Assembly: GCF_019880555.1 (NCBI RefSeq) | Contig: NZ_JAINVU010000001.1 | Coordinates: 558,001-622,000, forward strand | Length of the DNA stretch: 64,000 nt | Source of the DNA: Hephaestia mangrovi | GTDB taxonomy: Bacteria; Pseudomonadota; Alphaproteobacteria; Sphingomonadales; Sphingomonadaceae | Direction of reading: 5' to 3' | Part shown: positions 52,012 through 63,727 of the stretch, in pieces | Numbering within the stretch: the first letter of the stretch is position 1 | Layout: the number at the start of each line of letters is the position of its first letter | Notes under the pieces: generated by a model | Told to the model about the DNA's origin: nothing | Databases searched by the model: none | The model's input: only the letters and a program-made list of their open reading frames with translations | Made by a program: the position numbers and the translations under genes

Positions 52012-54342
52012 ATGCGCTATTCCATCGGCGCGCCGACACGCGCGCTCGTCTGCCTGTCCGCCATCGCGGCGGCCACCGCGATGGCGGCGGGGCAGGACCA
52101 AGCCACCAAATCCGATCAGGACATTCTGGTCGTCGGCCAGCGATCGGCGCCGATCTCGATCGAGCCGCGCGGGCTTTCGGTCAGCCTCGGCGACGACCAA
52201 TTCGGCGGCGTCAACGCGACCAATGTCGAGGATCTGATCAAATATGCGCCCGATTTCTTCGTGCGCACGCGCTTCATCGGCGACAACAATGCGGTGCCCG
52301 GCTTTCGCGGCACGCATTCGACGCAATCGGCGCGCAGCCTGGTAATGGTCGACGGCTTCGTCATTTCCAATTTCCTCGGCAATTCGTTCAGCTATCCGCC
52401 CGCCTGGGGAATCGTCGGGCCCAATGAGGTGAGCCAGTTCGATATCGTCTACGGGCCCTATTCGGCGCGCTATCCGGGCAATTCGATGGGCGGGATCGTC
52501 AACATCACCACCCGCGCGCCGACCAGGAACGAGGTATTCGGCACCGCGCAGGGCTTCGTCCAGCCGTACCATCAATATGGCAGCGACGAGGATCTTTACG
52601 GCTATTCGCTGGAAACCGGCTTCGCGCTCAAATCGGCGAAGAGCCCGCTGGGGCTGCGTGTCTCGGTGCGGCGGCTGCGCAACCAGGGGCAGCCGATGCA
52701 ATGGTATCAGTTCGGCTATTCGGCGACGCTCTACGATCGGCCCGATGCCGGCACGCCCGTCACCGGCGCCTATCAGGATAATCGGCTGGTCCCGGTGAGC
52801 GGCGCCGACGGCATCGTGTCCCCGGTGATCGGCGATTATTCCTACACCGCTTCGCGACAGGATCAGGCGCGCGCGCAACTGCGCTACGATCGCGGCGACG
52901 TCCATGCCGAGGCGCTGTTCACTTATTGGTGGAACCGTGAGGAGACGCTGCACCCCAAAACCTATCTGCGCGACGCCGATGGCAATCCCTTCTATGGCGA
53001 CGCGACCGGGATCGTCAGCTTCGGCGGGCACAGTTACACGCTCAATCCCAATTCGACCTTTCGCCTCGGCATCGCCAGCAAGGACGAGTGGCTGGCCGGG
53101 CTCAAGCTGGAAGCGCCGCTTGCCGGGTTCGACGTCCGCACCAATCTCTCGACGCTGCGCTTCGCCCGGCAGGACAGCCGCAGCTCGAGCGGCTATGCGG
53201 CGGGAATCAGCGACGGGCCGGGGCAGTTCACCCGCCAGGGGCCGACCGGCTGGTATACCGGCGACCTCACCGTCACCCGCACCGCGGGCGCGCACGATAT
53301 CGCGTTCGGCCTCAACTCGAACCTCTACCAGACCGACCAGAGCGTGTTCGCGACGCGCGACTGGCGCGCGGCCAGCGACCGATCGCTGACGACGCGGACG
53401 TTCGGGCGGACGCGGGCGATCGGGGTTTATGCCGAGGATGCGATCAGCCTGGGCAGCGCGACGCTGCTGACGCTCGGCGCGCGCGAGGATTGGTGGCGCG
53501 CGTATGACGGCGGGCTCACCGCCAGGGTGAGCGACGGGCTGGCAACGCAGCGTTACGCCGGGCGGACGGCAAGCGCGTTCAGCCCCAAGCTGGCGCTGCG
53601 CCACAGCTTCGGCGGCGACTGGACGGCCGAATTGAGCCTCGCCGAGGCGACGCGCTTCCCGACCGTGGGCGAGCTGTTCCAGGGCGCATTGAATGGCGAC
53701 GGGACGTTCAACCAGAACAGTTTCGATCCCAATCTGAAGCCCGAAAAGAGCAAGGATGCCAACCTGCTCGTCCGCCATGCCTTCGGGCCGGTAGCGGTGA
53801 CGGGGAGCCTGTTCTACCAGCGCATCCGCGACGCGATCTTCAGCTTCACGGGCTTCAACCAGAACGGGGTATCGACCTCCAATTTCAAGAATATCGACGC
53901 GACCCGGCAATATGGCGCCGAGCTGATCGCCGAGACGCATGACTGGCCGGCGCGCGGGCTCGATATCGACGCCAACGCGGCGTGGATCGACGCGATCACC
54001 GCGAAGAACGCGGCCGATCCCGCCTCGGTGGGCGTGCAGTTTCCGCGCATCCCGCGCTGGCGATTGAACGGCAACCTGCGCTGGCGGCTGGCGCCGCGCT
54101 TCCAGGCGGTGGTGGGCGTGCGTTATGCCAGCCGGCCGAACACCGATCTCGACGGGCAGCTGCGTGGCGACGCTTATGGCTATACCTCGGAGCTGTTCGC
54201 GCTCGATCTCAAGGGCAATGTGGATGTGACGGATAAAGTGCGCTTTTCGGCGGGCGTCAACAACCTGACCGATGATCGCGCCTGGGTCTATCATCCCTAT
54301 CCGCAGCGCACCTTCTTCGTCGAGGCGGGGGTGAAGTTATGA
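52012..54342 (+). CDS. TonB-dependent receptor, probable metal-chelate uptake
   Basis: The 776-residue receptor starts at ATG 52012, after the DUF2946-like gene; the frame is open far upstream but that part is antisense to the kinase and not coding. A signal peptide ends near AMAAGQ. The TonB-box-like SDQDILVVGQR and a plug domain (about 50-165, with IKYAPDFFVRTRF and VMVDGFVISNFLG, ending NSMGGIVNITTR) precede the barrel, which ends in FVEAGVKL. The partner genes suggest a metal or metallophore ligand rather than a sugar. The stop overlaps the PepSY gene by four bases. Confidence 0.9.
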   Translation: MRYSIGAPTRALVCLSAIAAATAMAAGQDQATKSDQDILVVGQRSAPISIEPRGLSVSLGDDQFGGVNATNVEDLIKYAPDFFVRTRFIGDNNAVPGFRGTHSTQSARSLVMVDGFVISNFLGNSFSYPPAWGIVGPNEVSQFDIVYGPYSARYPGNSMGGIVNITTRAPTRNEVFGTAQGFVQPYHQYGSDEDLYGYSLETGFALKSAKSPLGLRVSVRRLRNQGQPMQWYQFGYSATLYDRPDAGTPVTGAYQDNRLVPVSGADGIVSPVIGDYSYTASRQDQARAQLRYDRGDVHAEALFTYWWNREETLHPKTYLRDADGNPFYGDATGIVSFGGHSYTLNPNSTFRLGIASKDEWLAGLKLEAPLAGFDVRTNLSTLRFARQDSRSSSGYAAGISDGPGQFTRQGPTGWYTGDLTVTRTAGAHDIAFGLNSNLYQTDQSVFATRDWRAASDRSLTTRTFGRTRAIGVYAEDAISLGSATLLTLGAREDWWRAYDGGLTARVSDGLATQRYAGRTASAFSPKLALRHSFGGDWTAELSLAEATRFPTVGELFQGALNGDGTFNQNSFDPNLKPEKSKDANLLVRHAFGPVAVTGSLFYQRIRDAIFSFTGFNQNGVSTSNFKNIDATRQYGAELIAETHDWPARGLDIDANAAWIDAITAKNAADPASVGVQFPRIPRWRLNGNLRWRLAPRFQAVVGVRYASRPNTDLDGQLRGDAYGYTSELFALDLKGNVDVTDKVRFSAGVNNLTDDRAWVYHPYPQRTFFVEAGVKL

Positions 54343-55697
54343 GCGTCCATCCGCCGGGCACGCGCTGGTATAATGCGGTGTGGCGCTGGCATTTCTATGC
54401 CGGGCTGCTGTGTGTGCCGCTGGTGCTGTGGCTGGCGGCGACCGGCACGATCTATACGTGGCGGCCGCAGATCGAGGCGTGGCTCGACCGGCCGTACGAG
54501 CATCTCGCGCCGCACGGCCCCCTGGCGTCGCCCGATGCCGAGGTGGCCGCGGCGCTCGCCGCGGTGCCGGGGGCGAGGCTGCACAAATACCAGCTCCCCG
54601 CCGCGCCCGACGATGCGGTGCAGATCGTCGTCGGCTCGGTGGGCGGGGAGACGCGCGTGTGGCTCGATCCGACCACGACGCGGGTGCTCAAGGTCGAGCG
54701 CGAGGAGCGGCGGCCGATGCGGCTCGTCTTCCATCTCCACGGCGAGTTGCTTGCCGGGCCTGCAGGGAGCGTGCTGGTCGAGACCGCGGCATGCTGGGCG
54801 ATCGTCATGCTGCTCACCGGCCTTTATCTGTGGTGGCCGCGCGGGCGGCGAGGGCTGGCGGGCGTGCTCTACCCGCGGTTGCGCGGCGGCAAGCGCGTGT
54901 TCTGGCGTGACCTGCATGCGGTTTCGGGCATCTGGGTGTCGGTCGCGGCGCTGTTCCTGATCGTCACCGGGCTGCCCTGGGCGCAGGCGTGGGGCAGCTA
55001 TCTGCGCGAGATCCGCCAGGTGACGGGCACGCTCGACGGCCCGGTCGACTGGACGATCGGCGGACGACACCCCGGCGCGGCCGACGATCCGATGCTCGGC
55101 GACCATGCCGAACATGGCGGGATGACGATGCGCCATGCCGCGCCCAGGCCCGGCGAGCTGGCACGCGTGATCGCCGCGGTGCGGCCGCTCCATATCGCCG
55201 GGCCGGTGCTGATCGCGCCGCCGCTTGCCGGCAGGGCGGGCTGGACGGCGACATCGGATGCCGCCGACCGGCCGCTGCGCAGCGAGGCGGTGATCGACGG
55301 CGCGACCGGCGCGGTGCTCGCGACCAGGGGGTTCGCGCAACGCCATTGGATCGACCGGCTGGTCGGCTATGGCATCGCGATCCACGAGGGCGCGTTTTTC
55401 GGCCTCGCCAACCAGATTGCCGGGACGGTGACGGCGCTGCTGCTCGCGGCGCTCTCCGTGTCCGGCGTGGTGATGTGGTGGCGCAGGCGCCCGACCGGGT
55501 CGCTCGGCGCGCCGGTGCCGCTCCGCCGGCCGCGCTTCGGCGGGGTGCTGATCGCGGCGATCGTCGCGCTCGGCCTCTATTTGCCGATGTTCGGAGTGAC
55601 GCTGATCGCGGTGCTGCTGGTCGAGCGCTTGCTGCTGCGGCACCTGCCGGGGGCGCGGCGCTGGCTCGGGTTGAAGGCGATGCCGATGCAGGGCTGA
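54339..55697 (+). CDS. PepSY-domain transmembrane protein
   Basis: This 452-residue inner-membrane protein has about five helices and resembles the PepSY_TM family of iron- or siderophore-linked reductases. An N-terminal helix with His18 in WRWHFYAG is followed by a periplasmic PepSY-like part (with DPTTTRVLKVER). Other His residues at helix edges, in LVFHLHGEL, WRDLHAVSG and AIHEGAFFG, could ligate haem or metal. A His/Met-rich loop (DHAEHGGMTMRH) adds to the metal theme. It is translationally coupled to the TonB receptor, so reduction or release of the imported metal is a plausible role. Confidence 0.87.
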   Translation: MSVHPPGTRWYNAVWRWHFYAGLLCVPLVLWLAATGTIYTWRPQIEAWLDRPYEHLAPHGPLASPDAEVAAALAAVPGARLHKYQLPAAPDDAVQIVVGSVGGETRVWLDPTTTRVLKVEREERRPMRLVFHLHGELLAGPAGSVLVETAACWAIVMLLTGLYLWWPRGRRGLAGVLYPRLRGGKRVFWRDLHAVSGIWVSVAALFLIVTGLPWAQAWGSYLREIRQVTGTLDGPVDWTIGGRHPGAADDPMLGDHAEHGGMTMRHAAPRPGELARVIAAVRPLHIAGPVLIAPPLAGRAGWTATSDAADRPLRSEAVIDGATGAVLATRGFAQRHWIDRLVGYGIAIHEGAFFGLANQIAGTVTALLLAALSVSGVVMWWRRRPTGSLGAPVPLRRPRFGGVLIAAIVALGLYLPMFGVTLIAVLLVERLLLRHLPGARRWLGLKAMPMQG

Positions 55698-55742
55698 CAG
55701 CGCGCGGCGGCAGGCGTAGATTCGGCCCAAGGAGAGAGAACC

Positions 55743-56348
55743 ATGGCCGATATCGATGCGGCGCCGACGCGTGCGCGATTCACCGCGATGACCGAGGGCA
55801 CGCAGGAGGACTGGACGGCGATCAGCCGCCATTTCATGGAATTCGCGGCGAAACTGCCCGATCGCGTGCTGGCCCACCTCAAGCTGCTCGACGGCGATTA
55901 CGGCGGCTTCCCGGTCGATCGCCTCCAACATTCGCTGCAGACCGCGACGCGCGCGCATCGCGCCGGGCGGGCTGAGGATTATGTCGTCATGGCGCTGATC
56001 CACGACATCGGCGACACGCTGGGCAGCTTCAATCACCCCGAGATTGCCGCGGCGATACTGCGCCCGTTCGTTTCCGAGGAACTCCACTGGGTCGCCGAGA
56101 AGCACGGCGTGTTCCAGGGCTATTATTTCTTCCATTATATCGGCGCGGATCGCGACATGCGCGAGGCCTGGCGCGGCCATCCGCATTTCCAGGCATGTGC
56201 CGAATTTTGCGAAAAATACGATCAGGCGGCGTTCGATCCGGCGTATGAAAGCGCGCCGCTATCGTTCTTCGAGCCGATGGTCCGCCGCGTCTTCGCGCGA
56301 CCGATCAACAGCATCTACGCCAAGGCCGCGAGCGAGGCCGCTGCCTGA
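55743..56348 (+). CDS. HD-domain protein, possible di-iron oxygenase
   Basis: This 201-residue helical protein has the HD pattern His63 (RLQHSLQ), His87-Asp88 (LIHDIGD) and further His at 98, 115 and 121, with Asp160 in CEKYDQ. The 24-residue gap from His63 to the HD pair equals that in the di-iron oxygenase PhnZ as I recall it, and KYD is reminiscent of the last ligand in the MIOX/PhnZ group. An ordinary phosphohydrolase is equally possible. It starts 45 bases after the PepSY gene with AGGAGAG upstream, and ends before a bidirectional terminator. Confidence 0.75.
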   Translation: MADIDAAPTRARFTAMTEGTQEDWTAISRHFMEFAAKLPDRVLAHLKLLDGDYGGFPVDRLQHSLQTATRAHRAGRAEDYVVMALIHDIGDTLGSFNHPEIAAAILRPFVSEELHWVAEKHGVFQGYYFFHYIGADRDMREAWRGHPHFQACAEFCEKYDQAAFDPAYESAPLSFFEPMVRRVFARPINSIYAKAASEAAA

Positions 56349-56399
56349 TACTCGGCTCGGGTCGTGTGACCCCGTCATAATCGCATCGTTCACGCCCTG

Positions 56400-56450
56400 A
56401 AAAGAAAAACGCCGCCCCAGCATGGCTGGGACGGCGCCTTTCGCTTTTCT
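56400..56450. terminator. Bidirectional terminator between HD gene and TonB receptor
   Basis: The stem CGCCGCCCCAGC (56410-56421) pairs with 56425-56436 with one mismatch and a three-base loop. It is flanked by AAAGAAAAA on the left and CTTTCGCTTTT on the right, so it can serve both converging genes. Confidence 0.8.
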
Positions 56451-56461
56451 GATCGAAGCGA

Positions 56462-58921
56462 TCAGAACTGGACGTTGAGCGTCGCCGACATGGTGCGCGG
56501 GGCACCGATGTAGGTGAACGGATCGTTCGACGCGGCTAGCGCGCCGCCGAAGCTGCCCGGATAGACGACGTCGAACAGGTTGGTGACGTTGAACTGCAGC
56601 CAGGTCTTGTCGTTGAGACCCGCCCAGCCGAGGTTCAGACGCGCGTCGGCGTTGACGACGTTATAGGCCGGCGAGGTCTTGCCGAGGTTGACCGGATCGC
56701 CACCGCCATAAGGCGTGTAGATCAGATCGACGTTCTGGTCGTTCAGGTAACGCTTGCCGGTGCGCTTGGCCTCGACGCCGAAGCGGACCGGGCCAAGATC
56801 GACATCGATGCGGCCGCCGAGCGTATAGACCGGCGCGCCCGATTCACGCTTGCCCTTGGTGATGACGTAGATCGGGTTGCCATCGCCATCGACGCCGGTC
56901 TGGACGTTGTCCTGGATCTCCGACTTCAGCCACGAGCCGAACGCATAGAGCGAAACCTGCTTGATCGGCTGGTAGGAGACGCTGCCGTCGATGCCGTACT
57001 TATGCACGGTGCCGAGGTTGCGATAGGTCGTCGTGTCGGTGATCGGATCGTAGGACGAGGCCAGACGGTTCTGGAAGATCGTCAGCCACGGGCCAACCTG
57101 GGCCTGGATCTTGCTGCTGGTGTAGCGCAGGCCGGCATCGAAATTGTCCGTGGTTTCCGGGGTCGGATTCACGAACTGGTCGGTGCCGTAGAAATACAAC
57201 GCCTGATACAGATTGTCCGTGCCCGGAACCTGCTCGCCCTTCGAATAGCTGGCATAGATCTGGAAGGCCGGCGTGAAATTGTACGTCACGTTGGCCGCGG
57301 GCAGGAACTTGTTGTACGTCAGCGACGCATCGACCGGGCCGGTCGCGTCCGGGTTGGCAGCGGCATAAGCAGCCTGATCGGCGGCATCGCCGGCCACGCA
57401 ATCGACATAGCCGTTTGCGCCAGTGGTGAAGCAATATTGATGCAGGTTACGCTTCATCATGGCGTAGCTGACGCCGAGATCGACACGCAGTGCATCGTTC
57501 AGGAAGTTGCCGCGATATTCGGCGCCGACCTTGTCCAGGATGGCGAACGACTTGCGATCGCGCTTGTTGACGACCGCGCCATTGGCCGCCGTGATCGGAT
57601 CGTTGATCGGGAACGGGTCCTTCGCCTGGCCATTGGCAAGCAGATATCCCACCTGGCCGCTCTGGCGATGACGGCCATAATCGTGCGTGTAGGCGATACG
57701 GACCGACTGGCCATCGGTGATCTTCCACAGCAGCGAGCTGGTGATCGTGTAGCGATGCGTGACCGTCTGGCTGGGGGCGTGCAGGCTGACGGTATCCAGC
57801 AGGTCGCCGTCGCCGTTCAGATCTTCGCCGAAGTAATATTTATTGCCGATATAGCCATACAGGCCGTCGGGGCTGGCGCCCTCCGTGCCGGTGACGGTGT
57901 TGCCGCCGCCATTGGCCTTGACGTAGGAGAACGAGGGATCGACCGTCAGAATGATGTTGTCGGCGAGGTGGAACGACGAGGCGATACGGATATTGCCCGT
58001 GTTCGACGGGTTCAGGCCCTCGGCATAGTTGGTGCCGCACTTATTCGGATTGTCCTGAACACCCGGGGTTGCGGCGGCAACCTGGCAGCGATCGAGCTGC
58101 AGGTCGCGATCGTTCTTGTCGAGCGGGAACTCGTCGAAATAAACGTCGGTCGTGTTGTTGTTGCGATTGACGTTGTAGTTGCCGGCGATCGAGATGAAGT
58201 CGCCGTTGCTGCCGATCGGCTGGTAGATCTTGGCGTTGTACGCGGCCTTACGGATCTTGCCCTTCGGATTGTAGACGGTGCGATAATCCTGGTGCGTGGC
58301 CGAAATCCACGCCTTGGTGCCCCACGGGGTGAACACGCCGGTGTTGAACAGGCCGAACACGCGGAACATGTCCTGATCGCCGATCGAGCCCTTGAGCTGG
58401 GCGCTGATATTGTCGGTCGGGACGATCGTGGTGTAGGCGACGGTCGAGCCCGAGGCCGAGGCCGAGGGGCTGTCGATATCGACCGAACCCAGCGTCACGT
58501 TGACCTGATCGATCAACTCGGGATCGATCTGCTGGTTCGAATAGATTGCATAGTTGCCGGTGTCGTTGAGCGGCAGGCCATCGACGGTCTGCAGGATGCG
58601 GCTGGCGTCGAAGCCGCGGATCGACAGCGAGCCGCCCGACGAGCCATAGCCGTCATAGCTGTTGAAGCTCACGCCCGGCAGCATGTTGATCATCTCGTCG
58701 ACCGACTGGCCGGCGGTTTCGTGGCTGAAGAACTTGTTGGTCAGTTCGACGCGCGTCTTGCCGGTATCGGGAATCTTGACGCCGGCGACGTCGGTCGAGC
58801 GCGTGCCGGTGACGACGATGTCGCCCTTTTCGAATTCGAGCGTACCGGTCGACTGGGCATAAGCCGCGCCCGGGATCATCAGCGCGGCAAAAGCCACGCC
58901 CGCGTAGAGCTTCTTGTGCAT
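56462..58921 (-). CDS. TonB-dependent receptor of unknown ligand
   Basis: This 819-residue receptor starts at ATG 58921 after GGGGAAG, with a signal peptide ending near AAYAQS. The TonB-box-like GDIVVTGTR leads into the plug (about 45-165, with INMLPGVSFNSYDGYG, LSIRGFDASRILQTVDGLP and QVNVTLGSVDIDS). Unusual for a plug end is a run of Ser and Ala (SPSASASGSTVAY). The long barrel has many Asp/Asn-rich loops, including the calcium-like NGDGDLLD, and ends TLNVQF. No enzyme or transporter gene is adjacent, so the ligand cannot be inferred. It is monocistronic. Confidence 0.9.
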   Translation of the reverse strand: MHKKLYAGVAFAALMIPGAAYAQSTGTLEFEKGDIVVTGTRSTDVAGVKIPDTGKTRVELTNKFFSHETAGQSVDEMINMLPGVSFNSYDGYGSSGGSLSIRGFDASRILQTVDGLPLNDTGNYAIYSNQQIDPELIDQVNVTLGSVDIDSPSASASGSTVAYTTIVPTDNISAQLKGSIGDQDMFRVFGLFNTGVFTPWGTKAWISATHQDYRTVYNPKGKIRKAAYNAKIYQPIGSNGDFISIAGNYNVNRNNNTTDVYFDEFPLDKNDRDLQLDRCQVAAATPGVQDNPNKCGTNYAEGLNPSNTGNIRIASSFHLADNIILTVDPSFSYVKANGGGNTVTGTEGASPDGLYGYIGNKYYFGEDLNGDGDLLDTVSLHAPSQTVTHRYTITSSLLWKITDGQSVRIAYTHDYGRHRQSGQVGYLLANGQAKDPFPINDPITAANGAVVNKRDRKSFAILDKVGAEYRGNFLNDALRVDLGVSYAMMKRNLHQYCFTTGANGYVDCVAGDAADQAAYAAANPDATGPVDASLTYNKFLPAANVTYNFTPAFQIYASYSKGEQVPGTDNLYQALYFYGTDQFVNPTPETTDNFDAGLRYTSSKIQAQVGPWLTIFQNRLASSYDPITDTTTYRNLGTVHKYGIDGSVSYQPIKQVSLYAFGSWLKSEIQDNVQTGVDGDGNPIYVITKGKRESGAPVYTLGGRIDVDLGPVRFGVEAKRTGKRYLNDQNVDLIYTPYGGGDPVNLGKTSPAYNVVNADARLNLGWAGLNDKTWLQFNVTNLFDVVYPGSFGGALAASNDPFTYIGAPRTMSATLNVQF

Positions 58922-59086
58922 TTGAGTGTCTTCCCCTGAGGAACCTAGTAGCGCGGCCAATTGGCAGCAGTCCTGCGACCCCCGCGCCGTAGCCGGCCTC
59001 TGCCCCTCAAATATTTCCTTTAGATGACAGTCAATCTTCTTGAACGCAGGTGCAGCAAATGGGTGAAAACGCGTTGCAAAAAAGCA

Positions 59087-61180
<2,094 letters not shown>

Positions 61181-61241
61181 CTACCCGAAGCCGCCGTAAA
61201 ACGACAAGCGCTCGTTAGTGGCTGACCCTAAGCCCTGGCCG

Positions 61242-61910
61242 TCACACCTCGAAATAATTGTCGCAGGTGAACAACACGCCGTCACCATCCGGCGTCAGAT
61301 ACGAATCGGCATATTCCTCGGCATCGCCATCGGCGGTGAGGCCGAGGTCGCGCGCGGTATCGTCGTTCTTGCTCGCCTTGCTCAGCACGAAGCCGGCATT
61401 GCGCAGCGCCGCGGCGACCTGCGCTTGCGGATCGCTGAAGCGGATCTTGAGCCCGGTGCTCTCGCCGCCGAAATAACTGTAGTGGATCAGCCGCGTGACG
61501 TGCAGCCCCAGCCATTGCCCGTCGAGCGGCAGGCCGAATTCCCAAGAGCCATTGTCATCCTTGCTGATCTGTTTGGCCGCGACCGTGACGGGTGCGTCAT
61601 ACCCTGGCGGTGTTACCGGGGCGTCGACGAAATGATAGTCGCCACGACTCGTCGCTTCTTCCATTTTGGTGATCAAGCCGGACAGCGTCTTGCCGGGTTC
61701 GCAGCGCGCCGGCTTGTCGAAGCCCAGCAGGGTGGCGAGGTCGCGCGGTGCCGGCGTGGGCTGGGGCGTGGGCTGGGGCGCGGTCGCCGCTTCGTTGGCG
61801 GCGGTGAGATTGCTCGCGCCTGCGGTGTTGGTGGTGCCGGCCTTGGTCGCCGTACTGCCGGAGCAGGCGGTTACGGCCAATGCCATGCAGCCGATCAGGA
61901 TCGTCTTCAT
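61242..61910 (-). CDS. Lipoprotein of unknown function
   Basis: The 222-residue product starts after GGGGGAAAG and has a lipoprotein signal with lipobox AVTAC (Cys16). A Thr/Ala/Pro-rich linker (about 18-56, with the repeat PQPTPQPTPAP) tethers a compact C-terminal domain of about 160 residues that contains two Cys (CEPGKTLSG near 69 and FTCDNYF near the end) which could pair. I do not recognise a family. It lies between recN and ligA on the same strand but with gaps of 70-80 bases. Confidence 0.8.
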   Translation of the reverse strand: MKTILIGCMALAVTACSGSTATKAGTTNTAGASNLTAANEAATAPQPTPQPTPAPRDLATLLGFDKPARCEPGKTLSGLITKMEEATSRGDYHFVDAPVTPPGYDAPVTVAAKQISKDDNGSWEFGLPLDGQWLGLHVTRLIHYSYFGGESTGLKIRFSDPQAQVAAALRNAGFVLSKASKNDDTARDLGLTADGDAEEYADSYLTPDGDGVLFTCDNYFEV

Positions 61911-61989
61911 CTTTCCCCCCGTTTTGTTTCCCTTGAAGGAGAACAGGTTAGACGGGAAACGTGATCCAGATCAAGATTGACGCCAATCG

Positions 61990-63651
61990 CTAGGCAGCGT
62001 CGAGCAGGCGTTCGGCCTGGGCGCGGGCTTCGTCGGTGATCGTCGCGCCGGACAGCATGCGGGCGATTTCCTCGCGTCGCGCGGTCTCGTCGAGCGCGGC
62101 GACGCCGGTGCGCGTGACGATGCCGTCGTGGCTCTTGGCGATCAGCAGGTGCTGGCGCCCGCGCGCCGCGACCTGCGGGCTGTGTGTCACGACGAGCACC
62201 TGCGCGCCCTGCGCAAGCCGGGCGAGGCGCTCGCCGATCGCGCTCGCCACCGCGCCGCCGACGCCGCGATCGATCTCGTCGAAGATCATCGTCGCCGCGC
62301 CGCCTTCCGCGGCCAGCGCGACCTTGAGCGCGAGGATGAAGCGCGACAGCTCGCCGCCGCTGGCGATCTTCGCGAGCGGGCCGAACGGCGCGCCGGGGTT
62401 GGTCGCGATCTCGAAGGTGACGCGATCGTGCCCGGCGGCCGACCATTGCGCCTCGGGCAGCGGCGCGATCACCGTGCGGAACCGCGCGGCATCGAGCTTG
62501 AGCGGGACCAGCTCGGCCGCCACCGCAGCGTCGAGCCGGCCAGCGGCCTCGCGCCGCGTCGCGCCCAGCGCATCGGCGGCGGCGATATAGGCATCGCGCG
62601 CGCGGGCAGCGTTCGCCTCGAGCGTGGCGATTCCCTTGGCGCCGCCGGTGATGCGATTGAGCCGCGCGGCAAGCTCGATCGCGAGTGCCGGCAAGTCGTC
62701 GGGCTGGACGCGATGCTTGCGCGCCAGCCCGCGCAGGTCGAACAGCCGCGCCTCGTCGGCATCGAGCCGCGCGGGATCGAAGGCGAGGGCGTTGGCCGCG
62801 GCGTCGATCCGGTCCTGCGCCTGCGCGCCCTCGATGATTGCGCGGTCGATCGCCGCCAGCGCCTCGGCCAGCGCTTCGTGGTCGCCCGAAACGCGATCGA
62901 GGATGCGCGCCGCCTGGCGCAAGCGCGCTAGCCCGCCTTCGGAACCATCGAGCAGGTCGGCGATCGCCTGCAGGTCGCCGGCGATTTTCTCGCCGCGCTG
63001 CATCGCCGCGCGCCGCTCGGCGAGTTCCTCCTCCTCGCCGGGTTGCGGGGCGAGCGCGGTCAGCTCTGCGACGGCATGTTCGAGATATTCGCGATCGCGA
63101 TCGGCATTTTCCTGTTCGGCCCGCGCCTCGGCCAGCGTTGCCGCAGCAGCCTGCCAATCGCGCCACGCTGCCGCGACAGCCGCGCCGTCGGCATTGGCGA
63201 AAGCGTCGAGCAGCGCGCGATGGCCGCGCGCGTCGAGCAGGCCGCGATCGTCATGCTGGCCGTGGATCTCGACCAGCGCGCCGCTCAGTTCACGCAGCAA
63301 TCCGGCCGAGACCGGCTGGTCGTTGACGAACGCGCGGCTGCCGCCATCGGCCTTGACGACGCGGCGGACGATCAGCGCCTCGCCGGGCGCAACTGCCAGG
63401 CCGTTGTCGGCGAGCATGGCAAGCGCGGCATTGTCGGCCGGCGGATCGAAGCTCGCGGTGACGACGGCCTGTGCGGCGCCGGCGCGGACGAGGCCGCTGT
63501 CGCCGCGCGCGCCGAGCGTCAGCCCCAGCGCATCCAGCAGGATCGACTTGCCCGCGCCGGTTTCGCCGGTCAGCACGCCGAGCCCGGCGTGGAAATCGAG
63601 ATCGAGCGCCTCGATCAGGACGACGTCGCGAATGGAGAGCGCGGTCAGCAT
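61990..63651 (-). CDS. recN: DNA repair protein RecN
   Basis: This 553-residue SMC-like ATPase acts in double-strand-break repair. It has the N-terminal Walker A GETGAGKS (29-36), two coiled-coil arms (about 160-370) rich in Ala, Glu and Arg, the ABC signature IASGGELSRF, and Walker B MIFDEIDRGVGG in the C-terminal half. The length is normal. It follows the bamD end by 76 bases, and the order bamD-recN-ligA is common in sphingomonads, from memory. Confidence 0.97.
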   Translation of the reverse strand: MLTALSIRDVVLIEALDLDFHAGLGVLTGETGAGKSILLDALGLTLGARGDSGLVRAGAAQAVVTASFDPPADNAALAMLADNGLAVAPGEALIVRRVVKADGGSRAFVNDQPVSAGLLRELSGALVEIHGQHDDRGLLDARGHRALLDAFANADGAAVAAAWRDWQAAAATLAEARAEQENADRDREYLEHAVAELTALAPQPGEEEELAERRAAMQRGEKIAGDLQAIADLLDGSEGGLARLRQAARILDRVSGDHEALAEALAAIDRAIIEGAQAQDRIDAAANALAFDPARLDADEARLFDLRGLARKHRVQPDDLPALAIELAARLNRITGGAKGIATLEANAARARDAYIAAADALGATRREAAGRLDAAVAAELVPLKLDAARFRTVIAPLPEAQWSAAGHDRVTFEIATNPGAPFGPLAKIASGGELSRFILALKVALAAEGGAATMIFDEIDRGVGGAVASAIGERLARLAQGAQVLVVTHSPQVAARGRQHLLIAKSHDGIVTRTGVAALDETARREEIARMLSGATITDEARAQAERLLDAA

Positions 63652-63727
63652 CGTGCCGCTTCTAGCGCCGGTTCCACCGGCGTGGAAGCAGCACCGGATC
63701 GCCTGGCCGCTTTGCCGGGACTAGTCC

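Noticed and set aside
57002..58939. 645-residue plus-strand frame opposite the third TonB receptor
   Set aside because: It has no domain or start signal and mirrors the receptor.
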